This document shows, one piece after another, positions 10,495 through 20,420 of a DNA stretch of 34,588 bases. Each line of letters opens with the position of its first letter. Within the stretch, counting starts at the first letter, position 1. Source of the DNA: an uncultured Peptoniphilaceae bacterium (GTDB taxonomy: Bacteria; Bacillota; Clostridia; Tissierellales; Peptoniphilaceae). The stretch covers positions 1 to 34,588 of the forward strand of contig CAMIZH010000004.1 of NCBI GenBank assembly GCA_946403255.1, written 5' to 3'. Under the pieces are notes generated by a model, which was not told the DNA's origin, did not search any database, and saw nothing but the letters and a program-made list of their open reading frames with translations. A program made the position numbers and the translations under genes.

Positions 10495-11838
10495 CTATTC
10501 TTTTATTTCTTTCATTAAATTATTAATTTTTATTTTAAAAGAAGTATCATTTTCCATATCAGCTTCTATTTTATTAATAGCATGGATTACAGTTGAATGA
10601 TCTCGTCCACCAAACTCATCACCTATTCTAGGTAAAGATAAATCTGTAAGTTCTCTAGTTAAAAACATAGCTATTTGCCTAGGATAGGCTATTGCACGAG
10701 TTCTTTTTTTAGAATTAATATCTTCAACACTTAATTTATAAGTTTTTGATATTATTTCTTTTATAGTATTAGCATCTACAACTTTTTTTTCTTTTTGACT
10801 ATAAATATCTTTTAAAACAATTTCTGCAGTTTCTTCTGTAATTTCTCCAGTAGTAAGCTTAGAATAAGCCATAACTCTAGAAAGTGAACCTTCTAATTCA
10901 CGAATATTACTTCTTACATTTTTAGCAATATAGTTAATTACATTATCAGGTACATCAAAACCTTCAGAATTTGCTTTAGATCTTAAAATTGCAATTCTAG
11001 TTTCAAGGTCAGGTTGACTGATATCAACGACTAGACCCCAAGCAAATCGAGAAATCAGTCTTTCTTCTAAAGATTTGATTTCTTTTGGTGGCTTATCTGA
11101 TGTTAAGACGATTTGTTTATTTGCTTCATGAAGATCGTTAAAAGTATGGAAAAATTCTTCTTGAGTACGGTCTTTATCAGCTATAAACTGAATATCGTCA
11201 ATTAATAATAAGTCAACTTTTCTGTATTTATTTCTAAATTCTTCATTTTTATTAGTTTGAATAGAATTTATAAGTTCATTTGTAAATTGTTCACTTGTAA
11301 CATATAAAACTTTTTTATTTGAATCTTGTTGTAATATAAAATGTCCTATAGCCTGCATAAGATGGGTCTTTCCAAGACCAACACCACCATAAATAAATAG
11401 TGGATTGGCATGAGCTTCAGATGGGTTTTCATAGCTTTCAGCTACGGCAAGTGAAGCAGCATGAGCAAATTCGTTACTTTTTCCAACTACGAATGTTTCA
11501 AATACATATTTTGGATTAAGTCTTGTGCTTGGAAGATTTTGAATATCTTTTTTAGGCTGGAATACATCAGAATTGTCTTCAGTTATGATAATTGGTTCAT
11601 ATTCTTCTTTTACAATTTCTCTGATACAATCTCTAACTAAATCTAACTGTCTAGAATTACTAGTAAGTCTAGTTCGCATAAATTCAATAGGTACAGTTAT
11701 GTAGAAAGTTTTATTTTCTTCATCAACTTGTTTAAGTTTCATACCTTTATACCAAGTATTGAAAGATATAGCAGACATTGATTGTTGTTCTAATCTAGTT
11801 AAAACTTCATTCCATATTAAGGATAGATCTTTATCCAT
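10495..11838 (-). CDS. dnaA: Chromosomal replication initiator protein DnaA
   Basis: 447 aa; NPLFIYGGVGLGKTHLMQAIGH, LLLIDDIQFIADKDRTQEEFFHTFN, domain IV GGRDHSTVIHAINKIE. Confidence 0.99.
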   Translation of the reverse strand: MDKDLSLIWNEVLTRLEQQSMSAISFNTWYKGMKLKQVDEENKTFYITVPIEFMRTRLTSNSRQLDLVRDCIREIVKEEYEPIIITEDNSDVFQPKKDIQNLPSTRLNPKYVFETFVVGKSNEFAHAASLAVAESYENPSEAHANPLFIYGGVGLGKTHLMQAIGHFILQQDSNKKVLYVTSEQFTNELINSIQTNKNEEFRNKYRKVDLLLIDDIQFIADKDRTQEEFFHTFNDLHEANKQIVLTSDKPPKEIKSLEERLISRFAWGLVVDISQPDLETRIAILRSKANSEGFDVPDNVINYIAKNVRSNIRELEGSLSRVMAYSKLTTGEITEETAEIVLKDIYSQKEKKVVDANTIKEIISKTYKLSVEDINSKKRTRAIAYPRQIAMFLTRELTDLSLPRIGDEFGGRDHSTVIHAINKIEADMENDTSFKIKINNLMKEIKE

Positions 11839-12206
11839 AAAAGCCTCCTTATATAAATAGTTATAAACAAAATTTTTATAACATCAATTGTGGATAAAAA
11901 ACACTTAGTAGAGTTATCAACATTTGTTAGTTATATGTTAATAACTTTTAAAAGAGAATTTTACCTTTTTAGAATTGTGGATAATTAATAGCTAAAACAT
12001 ATAAAATAGCAAAGATGAGATTAAAAAAATAGAGTTTATTAACAATCTATACCACTATTGTGGATAACTCTATTTGTAAACATATAATATAATAATTAAC
12101 ATTGATTAAATTTTATCCACATCTATTTTAACAAATAACACTATACTTATCAACAGGTGATATATAAAAAAAAGCTCTTTAGTAGTTGATTTAATCGCTT
12201 TTTTCC
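11839..12206. promoter_or_regulatory. oriC region between dnaA and rpmH with a DnaA-box cluster
   Basis: Perfect TTATCCACA/TGTGGATAA boxes at 11889..11897, 11976..11984, 12059..12067, 12113..12121; one-mismatch boxes at 11914..11922, 12147..12155; weaker at 11936..11944, 12036..12044. AT-rich, and gene orientation diverges here. Confidence 0.9.
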
Positions 12207-12235
12207 TTGACAATTAGAGGTACAGACAATATAAT
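12207..12235 (+). promoter_or_regulatory. Sigma-A promoter of rpmH (TTGACA-N17-TATAAT)
   Basis: Exact consensus -35 TTGACA 12207..12212 and -10 TATAAT 12230..12235, spacing 17. Confidence 0.9.
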
Positions 12236-12268
12236 TTTTATATTATAGTGAGAAAGTAGGTGATTTTA

Positions 12269-12403
12269 ATGAAAAGAACTTATCAACCAAAGAATAAACA
12301 AAGAAAAAGAGAACATGGTTTCAGAGCTAGAATGAGAACTAAAGCTGGTAGAAACATAATCAAAGCTAGAAGAGGTAAAGGAAGAAAGATCCTTTCTGCA
12401 TAA
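12269..12403 (+). CDS. rpmH: 50S ribosomal protein L34 (below the ORF-track length cutoff)
   Basis: Translation [44 protein letters not shown], 44 aa. Confidence 0.99.
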   Translation: MKRTYQPKNKQRKREHGFRARMRTKAGRNIIKARRGKGRKILSA

Positions 12404-12405
12404 TA

Positions 12406-12738
12406 ATGAAGGATATGAAGGATTGTTATTTAAAAAAGAACATTGAGTTCCAAAGAGTATATTCTGCAAGAATTATTAATGGAAATAGGACTTTTACTTT
12501 ATTTATAAAGAAAAACAACTTAGATATACCAAGAGTTGGTTTTACAATTACAAAAAAAGTTGGAAATGCTGTTACTAGAAATAAGATCAAAAGAAGGCTT
12601 AGGGAAGTTTATAGACTTAATTATAACAAGGTTAAACCAGGTTATGATTATGTTTTTGTTGTCAAAAAGACAGCTGTAGATTTATCCTATAATGAGCTAG
12701 AGAGCTCCTTTCTTCATGTAATTAGGAGAGTTAGGTGA
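12406..12738 (+). CDS. rnpA: Ribonuclease P protein component
   Basis: [30 protein letters not shown] signature; rpmH-rnpA synteny. Alternative start at 12415. Confidence 0.98.
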   Translation: MKDMKDCYLKKNIEFQRVYSARIINGNRTFTLFIKKNNLDIPRVGFTITKKVGNAVTRNKIKRRLREVYRLNYNKVKPGYDYVFVVKKTAVDLSYNELESSFLHVIRRVR

Positions 12739-12959
12739 TTTTTTTGAAAAAAGTTATGATGCTTTTTATAAGATTTTACCAAAAATATATATCAACTTAT
12801 ATATTGGTAGGAGCTCACTGCAGATTTACCCCGACTTGCTCGGAATATTCTTATTTAGCCTATGAAAAATATGGTTTTTTCAAAGGTACTTATCTTACGA
12901 CTAAAAGGATATTACGATGTAATCCTTTATGTAAGGGCGGATACGATCCTCTTCCTTAG
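12735..12959 (+). CDS. yidD: Membrane protein insertion efficiency factor YidD
   Basis: [19 protein letters not shown]…[18 protein letters not shown]. Start is GTG 12735, or more likely TTG 12744 ([18 protein letters not shown]) with AGGTGA upstream. Confidence 0.96.
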   Translation: MIFLKKVMMLFIRFYQKYISTYILVGAHCRFTPTCSEYSYLAYEKYGFFKGTYLTTKRILRCNPLCKGGYDPLP

Positions 12960-12974
12960 ATTTGGAGGAATTTA

Positions 12975-13703
12975 ATGGGTGCTATTAGTAAAGTACTAGG
13001 CTCATTTTTAAAATTAATCTATGATGCTCTTGTTGGAATTTTTCCGAACGAGCCAGAGAGCATATCTTTTTTTGCACTTTCGATTATTATTACTACAATT
13101 ATTCTTAAATTAGTAATTGTACCTCTAACTATAAGCCAAGTTAGAAACCAAAAGAAAATGGCAGAACTTCAACCTGAAATAGCTAAGTTACAAAAAAAAT
13201 ATAAAAATGATCCTCAAACATTAGCTGCTAAACAACAACAGTTATATAAGGATTCAAATTATAATATGATTTCAGGATGTTTACCAATGATTATTCAAAT
13301 GGTTGTTTTAATGGCATTCTATAGAGTGTTCTTAAAACCGACAACATATGCTTTTACAACAGAAGCATTTGCTCAAATGAATAAAAACTTTTTTTATATT
13401 AGTAGTTTAGAAGATGTAGATTCTACAATGATTTTATCAATTCTTGCAGCAATTTCTACATTTTTAGTATCTTTCATTGCAACTAAAAATCCAACTCAAA
13501 AGCAAATGCAAAATGAGCAGTCTCAAGGGATGATGACTGGAATGATGGTATTTATGCCTATTATGATTTTCACAATGGGTAGAAAAATGCAATCAGCTCT
13601 AGTTCTTTATTGGATAGTTAGTAATGTTTTTGCCATAATCCAACAGTTGATTACAAACTGGATTGTTGTAAAAAACACTAATGCGGAGGAAGTTAAGAAA
13701 TGA
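12975..13703 (+). CDS. yidC: YidC/OxaI-family membrane protein insertase
   Basis: SIIITTIILKLVIVPLTISQVRNQKKMAELQPEIAKLQKKYKNDPQTLAAKQQQLYKDSNYNMISGCLPMIIQM; operon context. Confidence 0.97.
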   Translation: MGAISKVLGSFLKLIYDALVGIFPNEPESISFFALSIIITTIILKLVIVPLTISQVRNQKKMAELQPEIAKLQKKYKNDPQTLAAKQQQLYKDSNYNMISGCLPMIIQMVVLMAFYRVFLKPTTYAFTTEAFAQMNKNFFYISSLEDVDSTMILSILAAISTFLVSFIATKNPTQKQMQNEQSQGMMTGMMVFMPIMIFTMGRKMQSALVLYWIVSNVFAIIQQLITNWIVVKNTNAEEVKK

Positions 13704-14491
13704 ATTATGTAATCAAAGTAGCGAAAACTGTAGATGAAGCCGTAAGTGAGGCTCTTAAAGAGTTAAATATTACAAAAGACGAAGCTAAAATTGAAATAAT
13801 TGAAGAAGCATCCAAAGGATTTTTAGGCCTAATCGGTACAAAAAATGCAACTGTAAAAGTTTCAAAAATTACCGATACAAAAGATATTTTAGCAGAAATA
13901 TTTAACGAAAAACCAGAATCAGAGAAGAGCCAAGAAGAAGCTAAAGTTATTAGCGATGAATTTGAAAACAACTCAAATGCAAGTGTGGATTTATTAATAA
14001 ATAAATCAGTTGAAGAAACAAATAACAATATTTCAATTGATGACATAACTAAAGAGTTTATAAGCAAATTAATGAAAGTTTTAGATATAGATTATGATTT
14101 AAATATCACAAAAGATAAAAATGTTCTATATGTAGAAATTTTAGGAAATGAAGCTGAACTTGGAATTGTAATTGGTAAAAGAGGTGTTACTCTTGATGCT
14201 ATACAATATATACTTAGTTTAATCATCAATAAAAACTCTAAGGAATTTATTAGAGTTGTTGTTGACTCAAGTGGATATAGGAAAAAAAGAGAAAGCACTT
14301 TACAAGATCTTGCTAGAAAAATGGGAGCAAAAGCTCTGAAAACTTCTAGATCAATAAGACTTGAACCTATGAATTCACAAGAAAGAAAAATAATACATGA
14401 AGCACTTCAGGATTATGAAGGCGTATTTACTCATTCAGAAGGTAAAGACCCATATAGAAGAGTAGTAATCCAAAAAGAGAGAGAATATTAA
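13700..14491 (+). CDS. jag: Jag/KhpB RNA-binding protein (Jag_N, KH, R3H)
   Basis: N-terminal Jag_N (EALKELNITKDEAKIEIIEEASKGFLGLIGTKNA), KH GKRGVTLDAIQYI, R3H-like RLEPMNSQERKIIHEAL. Confidence 0.96.
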   Translation: MNYVIKVAKTVDEAVSEALKELNITKDEAKIEIIEEASKGFLGLIGTKNATVKVSKITDTKDILAEIFNEKPESEKSQEEAKVISDEFENNSNASVDLLINKSVEETNNNISIDDITKEFISKLMKVLDIDYDLNITKDKNVLYVEILGNEAELGIVIGKRGVTLDAIQYILSLIINKNSKEFIRVVVDSSGYRKKRESTLQDLARKMGAKALKTSRSIRLEPMNSQERKIIHEALQDYEGVFTHSEGKDPYRRVVIQKEREY

Positions 14492-14520
14492 AAAACAGCG
14501 ATGATTTCGCTGTTTTTCTT
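14491..14520 (+). terminator. Intrinsic terminator after jag
   Basis: AAAAACAGCG ATGATTT CGCTGTTTTT followed by a T-rich tract. Confidence 0.9.
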
Positions 14521-14673
14521 TTTTTATTAGGATAATTATTCTATTACATAAAAAAAACTATAAATTTTAAAGTCTTTAATATAAAATGGACTAGAGTATA
14601 TCCATATAATATGGAAAATACAGTAAATTTAGTATAAAATGATAATTTGAAATATAAAAAAAGGATGATATAT

Positions 14674-16053
14674 ATGATTAATTCAGATACAATTTCTGCT
14701 ATTTCAACTGCCACTGGTGAAGCGGGTATTGGAATAGTAAGAATGAGTGGGGAAAGAGCTATTAGCATTGCTAATGAGATATTTAAACCTATTGGAAAAA
14801 AGACTTTATCTGAAGCAGAGAATAGGAAATTAGTTTATGGACATATTTATGATGGAGATAAACTTTTAGATGAAGTTTTAATTGTTAAAATGGTTGCGCC
14901 TTACACTTATACAAGAGAAGATGTAGTAGAAATTCATTGCCATGGTGGTATAATTTCTGTTAGAAATATTTTAAAACTTACTCTTAGTCGTGGTGCTAGA
15001 CTTGCAGATGCAGGGGAATTTACAAAAAGAGCATTTTTAAATGGAAGACTTGATTTAACACAGGCTGAGGCTGTTATAGATTTAATAAAATCTAAATCAG
15101 AAACTTCTTATGATATGAGTATAAGACAATTAGAGGGTTCATTATCTGGTAAAATAGCAGAAATTAGAGAAAATGTTATGAAAATGACAGCTCTTATAAT
15201 TGCAAATATTGATTTTCCAGAAGATGAAATAGTAGAAGCAACATACAAATCTCTTGAAGAAGATGCAAATACTGTAATCGAACATTTAGATACTTTAATA
15301 GAAAATTCAAATCGTGGACAATTGTTAAGAGATGGTATAAATACTGTAATTCTTGGGAAACCAAATGTTGGTAAGAGTTCACTTTTAAATAGTTTATTAA
15401 GAGATGAAAGAGCTATAGTAACAGATATTCCAGGGACTACAAGAGATGTTATTACAGATTATGTAAATCTTGATGGTATTCTTTTAAAAATAACAGATAC
15501 AGCAGGAATTCGTGAAACTCTTGATGAGGTTGAAAAAATTGGTGTATCTCGTGCAAAAGATGCTATAAATGATAGTGATTTAATTATTGCTATTTTTGAT
15601 GGTTCTAAAGAATTCTCAGAAGACGATAAAGAAATAATAAAACTTATAGAAGATAAAAGAGCGATTATTTTGCTAAATAAAGCCGATCTTGAAAGAAAGG
15701 TATCTAAAGAAGAAATTGAGAAGTTACTTGGTGGAAGGAAGTACTTTGATGTTTCTATTCTTGATGGTAGAGAGATTTCTACTATTGAAAATGAAATAAA
15801 AGATATGTTCTTCAAAGGTGAAATCAAAGAATCTTCAGATGTATATGTTAATAATCTAAGACATGTAAATGCTCTCAAAGAAGCTAGAAATGCAATGGAT
15901 GATGTTATTTTAGATATAAAACAAGAGATGTTCTTAGATTTATTAGAAGTAAATCTTGAGATGGTTTTATCTTCTCTAGGAGAAATAACAGGTGATACAA
16001 CAACTGAAGATGTATTAGATAAAGTATTTAGTGAATTTTGTATAGGAAAATAG
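14674..16053 (+). CDS. mnmE: tRNA modification GTPase MnmE
   Basis: DTISAISTATGEAGIGIVRMSG; GKPNVGKSSLLN; C-terminal FCIGK. Start taken at ATG 14674 (SD aaaagga) rather than 14647. Confidence 0.98.
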   Translation: MINSDTISAISTATGEAGIGIVRMSGERAISIANEIFKPIGKKTLSEAENRKLVYGHIYDGDKLLDEVLIVKMVAPYTYTREDVVEIHCHGGIISVRNILKLTLSRGARLADAGEFTKRAFLNGRLDLTQAEAVIDLIKSKSETSYDMSIRQLEGSLSGKIAEIRENVMKMTALIIANIDFPEDEIVEATYKSLEEDANTVIEHLDTLIENSNRGQLLRDGINTVILGKPNVGKSSLLNSLLRDERAIVTDIPGTTRDVITDYVNLDGILLKITDTAGIRETLDEVEKIGVSRAKDAINDSDLIIAIFDGSKEFSEDDKEIIKLIEDKRAIILLNKADLERKVSKEEIEKLLGGRKYFDVSILDGREISTIENEIKDMFFKGEIKESSDVYVNNLRHVNALKEARNAMDDVILDIKQEMFLDLLEVNLEMVLSSLGEITGDTTTEDVLDKVFSEFCIGK

Positions 16054-16068
16054 AAGGTAGGAAAAAAG

Positions 16069-17970
16069 ATGGCAAAAGTAAGAGAATATTATGCCGGTGA
16101 ATATGATGTAGTTGTAGTTGGAGCAGGTCATGCAGGTACAGAAGCTGCCCTTGCTGCTGCTAGAATGGGAAAAAAGACTTTATTATTATGTATAAATCTT
16201 GACTCTCTTGTAGCAATGAGTTGTAATCCAAATATTGGTGGTACTGGAAAAGGGCATTTAGTTCGTGAAATTGATGCTCTTGGCGGAGAAATGGCAAAAA
16301 ATATTGATAGAACTTTTATTCAATCAAAAATGCTAAATACTTCAAAAGGACCAGCTGTTCATTCACTTAGAGCGCAAGCAGACAAAAGAGAATATCATGA
16401 ATCAATGAAAAGAGTTGTTGAAAATCAAGAAAATCTTTATCTAAGACAAGGTGAAGCAGTTGAAATTTTAACAAATGAAGATAAAACAAAAGTTACAGGA
16501 ATTAAAACGAAAACAGGTGCAATTTATACTGGGAAAACTGTTGTTTTAGCTACAGGAACTTATCTTAAAGGTAGAGTTTTTATGGGTGAAATTAACTATG
16601 AGTCTGGTCCAGATGGATTCCAACCAGCAAATTTATTATCAGAATCTCTTAAAGAGTTAAATATAGATTTAATGAGACTTAAAACTGGAACTCCAGCAAG
16701 AGTATTAAGATCTTCTATAAATTTTGAAGGTATGGAAATTCAAAAGGGTGATGATGTAGTTGTACCATTTTCTTTTGACAATATTGATAAAGAAATGGAT
16801 GTAGAACAAGTTGATTGTCATTTAACTTATACAACTCCAAAATGTCATGAAATAATAAGAGAAAATATAAATAGATCAGCACTATTTTTAGGAGATATAG
16901 AAGGTGTTGGACCAAGATATTGCCCATCTATTGAAGATAAAGTTATGAGATTTGCAGATAAAGAAAAACATCAAGTATTTATAGAACCTGAAGGTTTAAG
17001 TACTGATGAAATGTATATTCAAGGAGTATCTTCATCATTACCAGAAGAAGTTCAAATTGAGTTGTATAAAAAAGTTTTAGGACTTGAAGATTGTCATATA
17101 ACAAGATCTGCTTATGCAATAGAATATGATGCAATATCTGCAACAGTTTTAAAGAGATCTTTAGAGCATATGGAAATAGAAGGACTTTATTTTGCAGGTC
17201 AAATAAATGGTTCATCAGGATATGAAGAAGCAGCGGGACAAGGATTAATTGCAGGAATAAATGCAGCTCTTGAAGTTGATGGAAAAGAACCGCTTATATT
17301 AGATAGATCAGAAGCTTATATTGGAGTTTTAATTGATGACCTAGTAACTAAGGGAACTCGTGAGCCTTATAGAATGATGACTGCTAGAGCGGAATATAGA
17401 CTTACTTTAAGACAAGACAATGCAGACATACGTCTTACAGAAATAGGACGTGAAATAGGCCTTGTAGACGATGAGAGATATGATAGATATCTTTACCGAA
17501 AAGAAAGAATAGAAAAAGAATTAAAAAGACTTAAAAAAATTAGAATTACTCCAACAAAAGAAAATAATGATTTATTAGAATCTCTTGGCTCAACAGCTAT
17601 AAGAAATGTAGTAACTCTTGAAGAACTTATTCGTAGACCAGAATTTAATTATGAAATGGTTAAAGACTTTGATCCAAATAGGGAAGAATTAAGAAGAGAT
17701 ATAGTTGAAGAAGTTGAGATTGAAATTAAATATGAAGGATATATTAAAAAACAAGGAATTCAAATAAATCAATTTAAAAAACTTGAAAATAAAAAATTAG
17801 ATTTAAATTTTGATTATAAAGAAATATCTGGTCTTAGATTAGAGGCCCAAGAAAAATTAAATCAAATAAAACCTGAATCAATAGGACAAGCATCTAGAAT
17901 TACAGGTGTTTCTCCAGCAGATATCAATGTTTTATTGATTTATTTAGAACAATTAAGGAGAATGAAATGA
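16069..17970 (+). CDS. mnmG: tRNA uridine-5-carboxymethylaminomethyl synthesis enzyme MnmG (GidA)
   Basis: [71 protein letters not shown]. Confidence 0.99.
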   Translation: MAKVREYYAGEYDVVVVGAGHAGTEAALAAARMGKKTLLLCINLDSLVAMSCNPNIGGTGKGHLVREIDALGGEMAKNIDRTFIQSKMLNTSKGPAVHSLRAQADKREYHESMKRVVENQENLYLRQGEAVEILTNEDKTKVTGIKTKTGAIYTGKTVVLATGTYLKGRVFMGEINYESGPDGFQPANLLSESLKELNIDLMRLKTGTPARVLRSSINFEGMEIQKGDDVVVPFSFDNIDKEMDVEQVDCHLTYTTPKCHEIIRENINRSALFLGDIEGVGPRYCPSIEDKVMRFADKEKHQVFIEPEGLSTDEMYIQGVSSSLPEEVQIELYKKVLGLEDCHITRSAYAIEYDAISATVLKRSLEHMEIEGLYFAGQINGSSGYEEAAGQGLIAGINAALEVDGKEPLILDRSEAYIGVLIDDLVTKGTREPYRMMTARAEYRLTLRQDNADIRLTEIGREIGLVDDERYDRYLYRKERIEKELKRLKKIRITPTKENNDLLESLGSTAIRNVVTLEELIRRPEFNYEMVKDFDPNREELRRDIVEEVEIEIKYEGYIKKQGIQINQFKKLENKKLDLNFDYKEISGLRLEAQEKLNQIKPESIGQASRITGVSPADINVLLIYLEQLRRMK

Positions 17971-18662
17971 CACTTGAACAGTATATTGAAAACTTTGGTC
18001 TAGATACAAAGTCTTCAAAAGAACTTGAAATCTATAAAGAATTGCTACTTGAGTGGAATGAAAAAATAAATATAACTAGAATTACAGAAGAAGATGAAGT
18101 ATATGTTAAACATTTTCTAGATTCACTATCATTATTTAAAACAAAATATTTAGAAGGAAATAAATCAGTTATAGATATTGGAACAGGTGGAGGTTTTCCA
18201 GGGCTTGTTTTAAAAATATATAATAAAGATTTAGATGTAACACTTTTAGATTCATTAAATAAAAGATTAGTATTTTTAGATGAAGTTATAAACAAATTAG
18301 ATCTTGAAGATGTAAGAACAGTTCACGGAAGAGCTGAAGAGTTAGGAAGAAACAATGATTTTAGAGAGAGATTTGATATAGCAACATCAAGAGCAGTTGC
18401 AAATTTATCAACACTTTTAGAATATGACTTACCTTTTGTAAAAGTAGGTGGATACTTTATATCAATGAAAGGTCCAGAGTATAAAGAAGAAGTTGAAAAT
18501 GCACAAAATGCGTTAAAGGTTTTAGGTGGAGAACTTGTTGAAGTTATGGAAATAGAACTTCCAATGGATATAACACATTATTTATTAGTTATAAGAAAAA
18601 CAGGAACAACAGCAAAAAAATATCCAAGAGCAGGTGGAAAACCAAGAAATCAACCACTATAA
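17967..18662 (+). CDS. rsmG: 16S rRNA (guanine527-N7)-methyltransferase RsmG
   Basis: [57 protein letters not shown]-terminal [14 protein letters not shown]. Confidence 0.98.
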   Translation: MTLEQYIENFGLDTKSSKELEIYKELLLEWNEKINITRITEEDEVYVKHFLDSLSLFKTKYLEGNKSVIDIGTGGGFPGLVLKIYNKDLDVTLLDSLNKRLVFLDEVINKLDLEDVRTVHGRAEELGRNNDFRERFDIATSRAVANLSTLLEYDLPFVKVGGYFISMKGPEYKEEVENAQNALKVLGGELVEVMEIELPMDITHYLLVIRKTGTTAKKYPRAGGKPRNQPL

Positions 18663-18665
18663 ATT

Positions 18666-18690
18666 AAAGTAGCCTTATGGCTGCTTTTTT
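18666..18690 (+). terminator. Intrinsic terminator after rsmG
   Basis: AAAGTAGCC TTAT GGCTGCTTTTTT. Confidence 0.9.
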
Positions 18691-18713
18691 TATAAATAAA
18701 AAGAGGTAAGAGT

Positions 18714-19157
18714 ATGTTGGAAAATATTAAAAAGAAATATAGTGATTTAACTTTAGATGAATTATATTCAATATTAAAACTAAGAAATGAAATTTTTATA
18801 GTAGAGCAAAAATGCTATTATAATGATATAGACAATATAGATAAAGAATCTCTTCATTTTTTTAATAAGAAAGATGGAGAAGTAATATCTTATTTAAGGA
18901 TATATAGAGATAAAAACCATCATATTGGAAGAGTTTTAGTTGATAAAAAACACAGAGGAAATGGCGTATCTACAAGACTTATGCAAGAAGCAATAGATTA
19001 TATATTTAAAGAATTAAAGGAAGTTGAAATCGAAATTGAAGCCCAAAATTATCTTTTGAATTTTTATAAAAAACTAGGATTTATTGAAATAAGTGAAGTT
19101 TATTTATTAGATGATATACCACATATTAAAATGGTTTTAAAAAACAGTTTAATATAA
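18714..19157 (+). CDS. GNAT-family N-acetyltransferase (ElaA-like)
   Basis: LYSILKLRNEIFIVEQKCYYNDIDNID…IGRVLVDKKHRGNGVSTRLMQEAI…NFYKKLGFIEISEVYLLDDIPHIKM. Confidence 0.9.
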   Translation: MLENIKKKYSDLTLDELYSILKLRNEIFIVEQKCYYNDIDNIDKESLHFFNKKDGEVISYLRIYRDKNHHIGRVLVDKKHRGNGVSTRLMQEAIDYIFKELKEVEIEIEAQNYLLNFYKKLGFIEISEVYLLDDIPHIKMVLKNSLI

Positions 19158-19161
19158 TAAA

Positions 19162-19191
19162 AAAAGAATGCTCCACGTGGAGCATTCTTTT
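19162..19191. promoter_or_regulatory. parS-like site 1 (core 19169..19184) inside a 30-bp perfect palindrome, also terminator-like
   Basis: AAAAGAATGCTCCACGTGGAGCATTCTTTT; core TGCTCCACGTGGAGCA shares the central CACGTG of parS; T-rich downstream. Confidence 0.75.
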
Positions 19192-19237
19192 AATTATTTT
19201 TTAAATAAATGCTATAATGAGCTTAGGGAGTGATATA

Positions 19238-19549
19238 GTGAAAAAAGATAAATTAAGAGAAGTTATAGAAAATATAAATGAAAGAATAGATTTAGAAATT
19301 GGAATTAATCCAATGACAAATGAAGAAGGTATAAAAATAAATGGAATTCCAAATGAATTTGACATAATTTTTATAGAAAAAAATAGAAATGAAATAATTG
19401 AAGTTTTAAAAGAGATAAAAGCTGAAAAAGAAATAAAAAAAGTAGAAATAAAATTAGAATTAGAAGAAGAAATTTTTGAAAAATTAAGAAAAGAAGCAAT
19501 AGATTTAGAAACTACTTTGGAAAAATTAATTATTAGTAAAATAAAATAG
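19238..19549 (+). CDS. Small charged protein with ribbon-helix-helix-like C-terminus, directly upstream of parA
   Basis: Start probably GTG 19238 with SD TTAGGGA (ORF open from 19217); KKVEIKLELEEEIFEKLRKEAIDLETTLEKLIISKIK resembles an RHH pattern. Confidence 0.7.
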   Translation: MKKDKLREVIENINERIDLEIGINPMTNEEGIKINGIPNEFDIIFIEKNRNEIIEVLKEIKAEKEIKKVEIKLELEEEIFEKLRKEAIDLETTLEKLIISKIK

Positions 19550-19565
19550 TGCTCCACGTGGAGCA
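19550..19565. promoter_or_regulatory. parS-like site 2
   Basis: TGCTCCACGTGGAGCA, identical to sites 1 and 3; starts on the base after the TAG stop of the upstream ORF. Confidence 0.75.
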
Positions 19566-19644
19566 TAATTGTTAAAGTAGACTAAAATAACTTTAATATT
19601 GCTCTATTTTCTGCTATTATATCTATTAAGAACGGGAGGCACAA

Positions 19645-20406
19645 ATGGCGAAAGTTATTACTATTTTTAATCAAAAAGGCGGAGTTGGAAAAACTACAAC
19701 AGTAGTAAATCTTTCATCTGCATTAGCAAAATTAAAGAAAAAAGTTCTAGTTATAGACTTAGATCCTCAAGCAAACGCAACGAGTGGTTTAGGAGTTGAA
19801 AAAGAACAAGAACATAATGTATATGATTTATTAATAAACAATAATAAACAAACAATAATAAAAACAGAATATAAAAACCTTGATTTAATACCTTCAAATG
19901 GTGATCTTGCAGGTATTGAAATAGAACTTTCTAGAAAAAGTAATTGGCAAAATAGACTGAAAGAGTCAATAAAAGAAATAAAAGATGATTACGATTATTG
20001 TATTATAGATTCGCCGCCTTCTTTAGGTGTTTTATCAATGATTGCTCTAGTAGCATCAGATAGTATACTTGTACCAGTTCAATGTGAGTATTATGCCCTT
20101 GAAGGAGTAGGTCAACTTATGAGCACCATATCATTAGTGAGAGATTCTTTTAATCCTGAATTACAAATAGAGGGAGTTGTACTTTGTATGTATGATGGAA
20201 GAACAAATTTATCTATTCAAGTTGCAGATGAAGTAAAAGGATTTTTTGGAGAAAAAGTATATAAAAATGTAATTCCTAGGAATGTTAGATTGGCAGAAGC
20301 TCCAAGTTTTGGGATGAATATTTTTGAATATGATGAAAATTCAAAAGGTGCAAAAAGTTATATGAGTTTGGCTAAAGAATTTATTAAAAAAGAAAAGAAT
20401 TCTTGA
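19645..20406 (+). CDS. parA: Chromosome partitioning ATPase ParA (Soj)
   Basis: NQKGGVGKTTTVVNLSSALAKLKKKVLVIDLDPQANATSGLG; DYDYCIIDSPPSLGVLSMIAL. Confidence 0.98.
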   Translation: MAKVITIFNQKGGVGKTTTVVNLSSALAKLKKKVLVIDLDPQANATSGLGVEKEQEHNVYDLLINNNKQTIIKTEYKNLDLIPSNGDLAGIEIELSRKSNWQNRLKESIKEIKDDYDYCIIDSPPSLGVLSMIALVASDSILVPVQCEYYALEGVGQLMSTISLVRDSFNPELQIEGVVLCMYDGRTNLSIQVADEVKGFFGEKVYKNVIPRNVRLAEAPSFGMNIFEYDENSKGAKSYMSLAKEFIKKEKNS

Positions 20407-20420
20407 AAGAGGTTATAAAT

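Noticed and set aside
12266-12469. Minus-strand 67-aa ORF
   Set aside because: Antisense to rpmH/rnpA, whose translations are unambiguous.
13705-15878. Minus-strand ORFs in jag and mnmE
   Set aside because: Antisense shadows of conserved genes.
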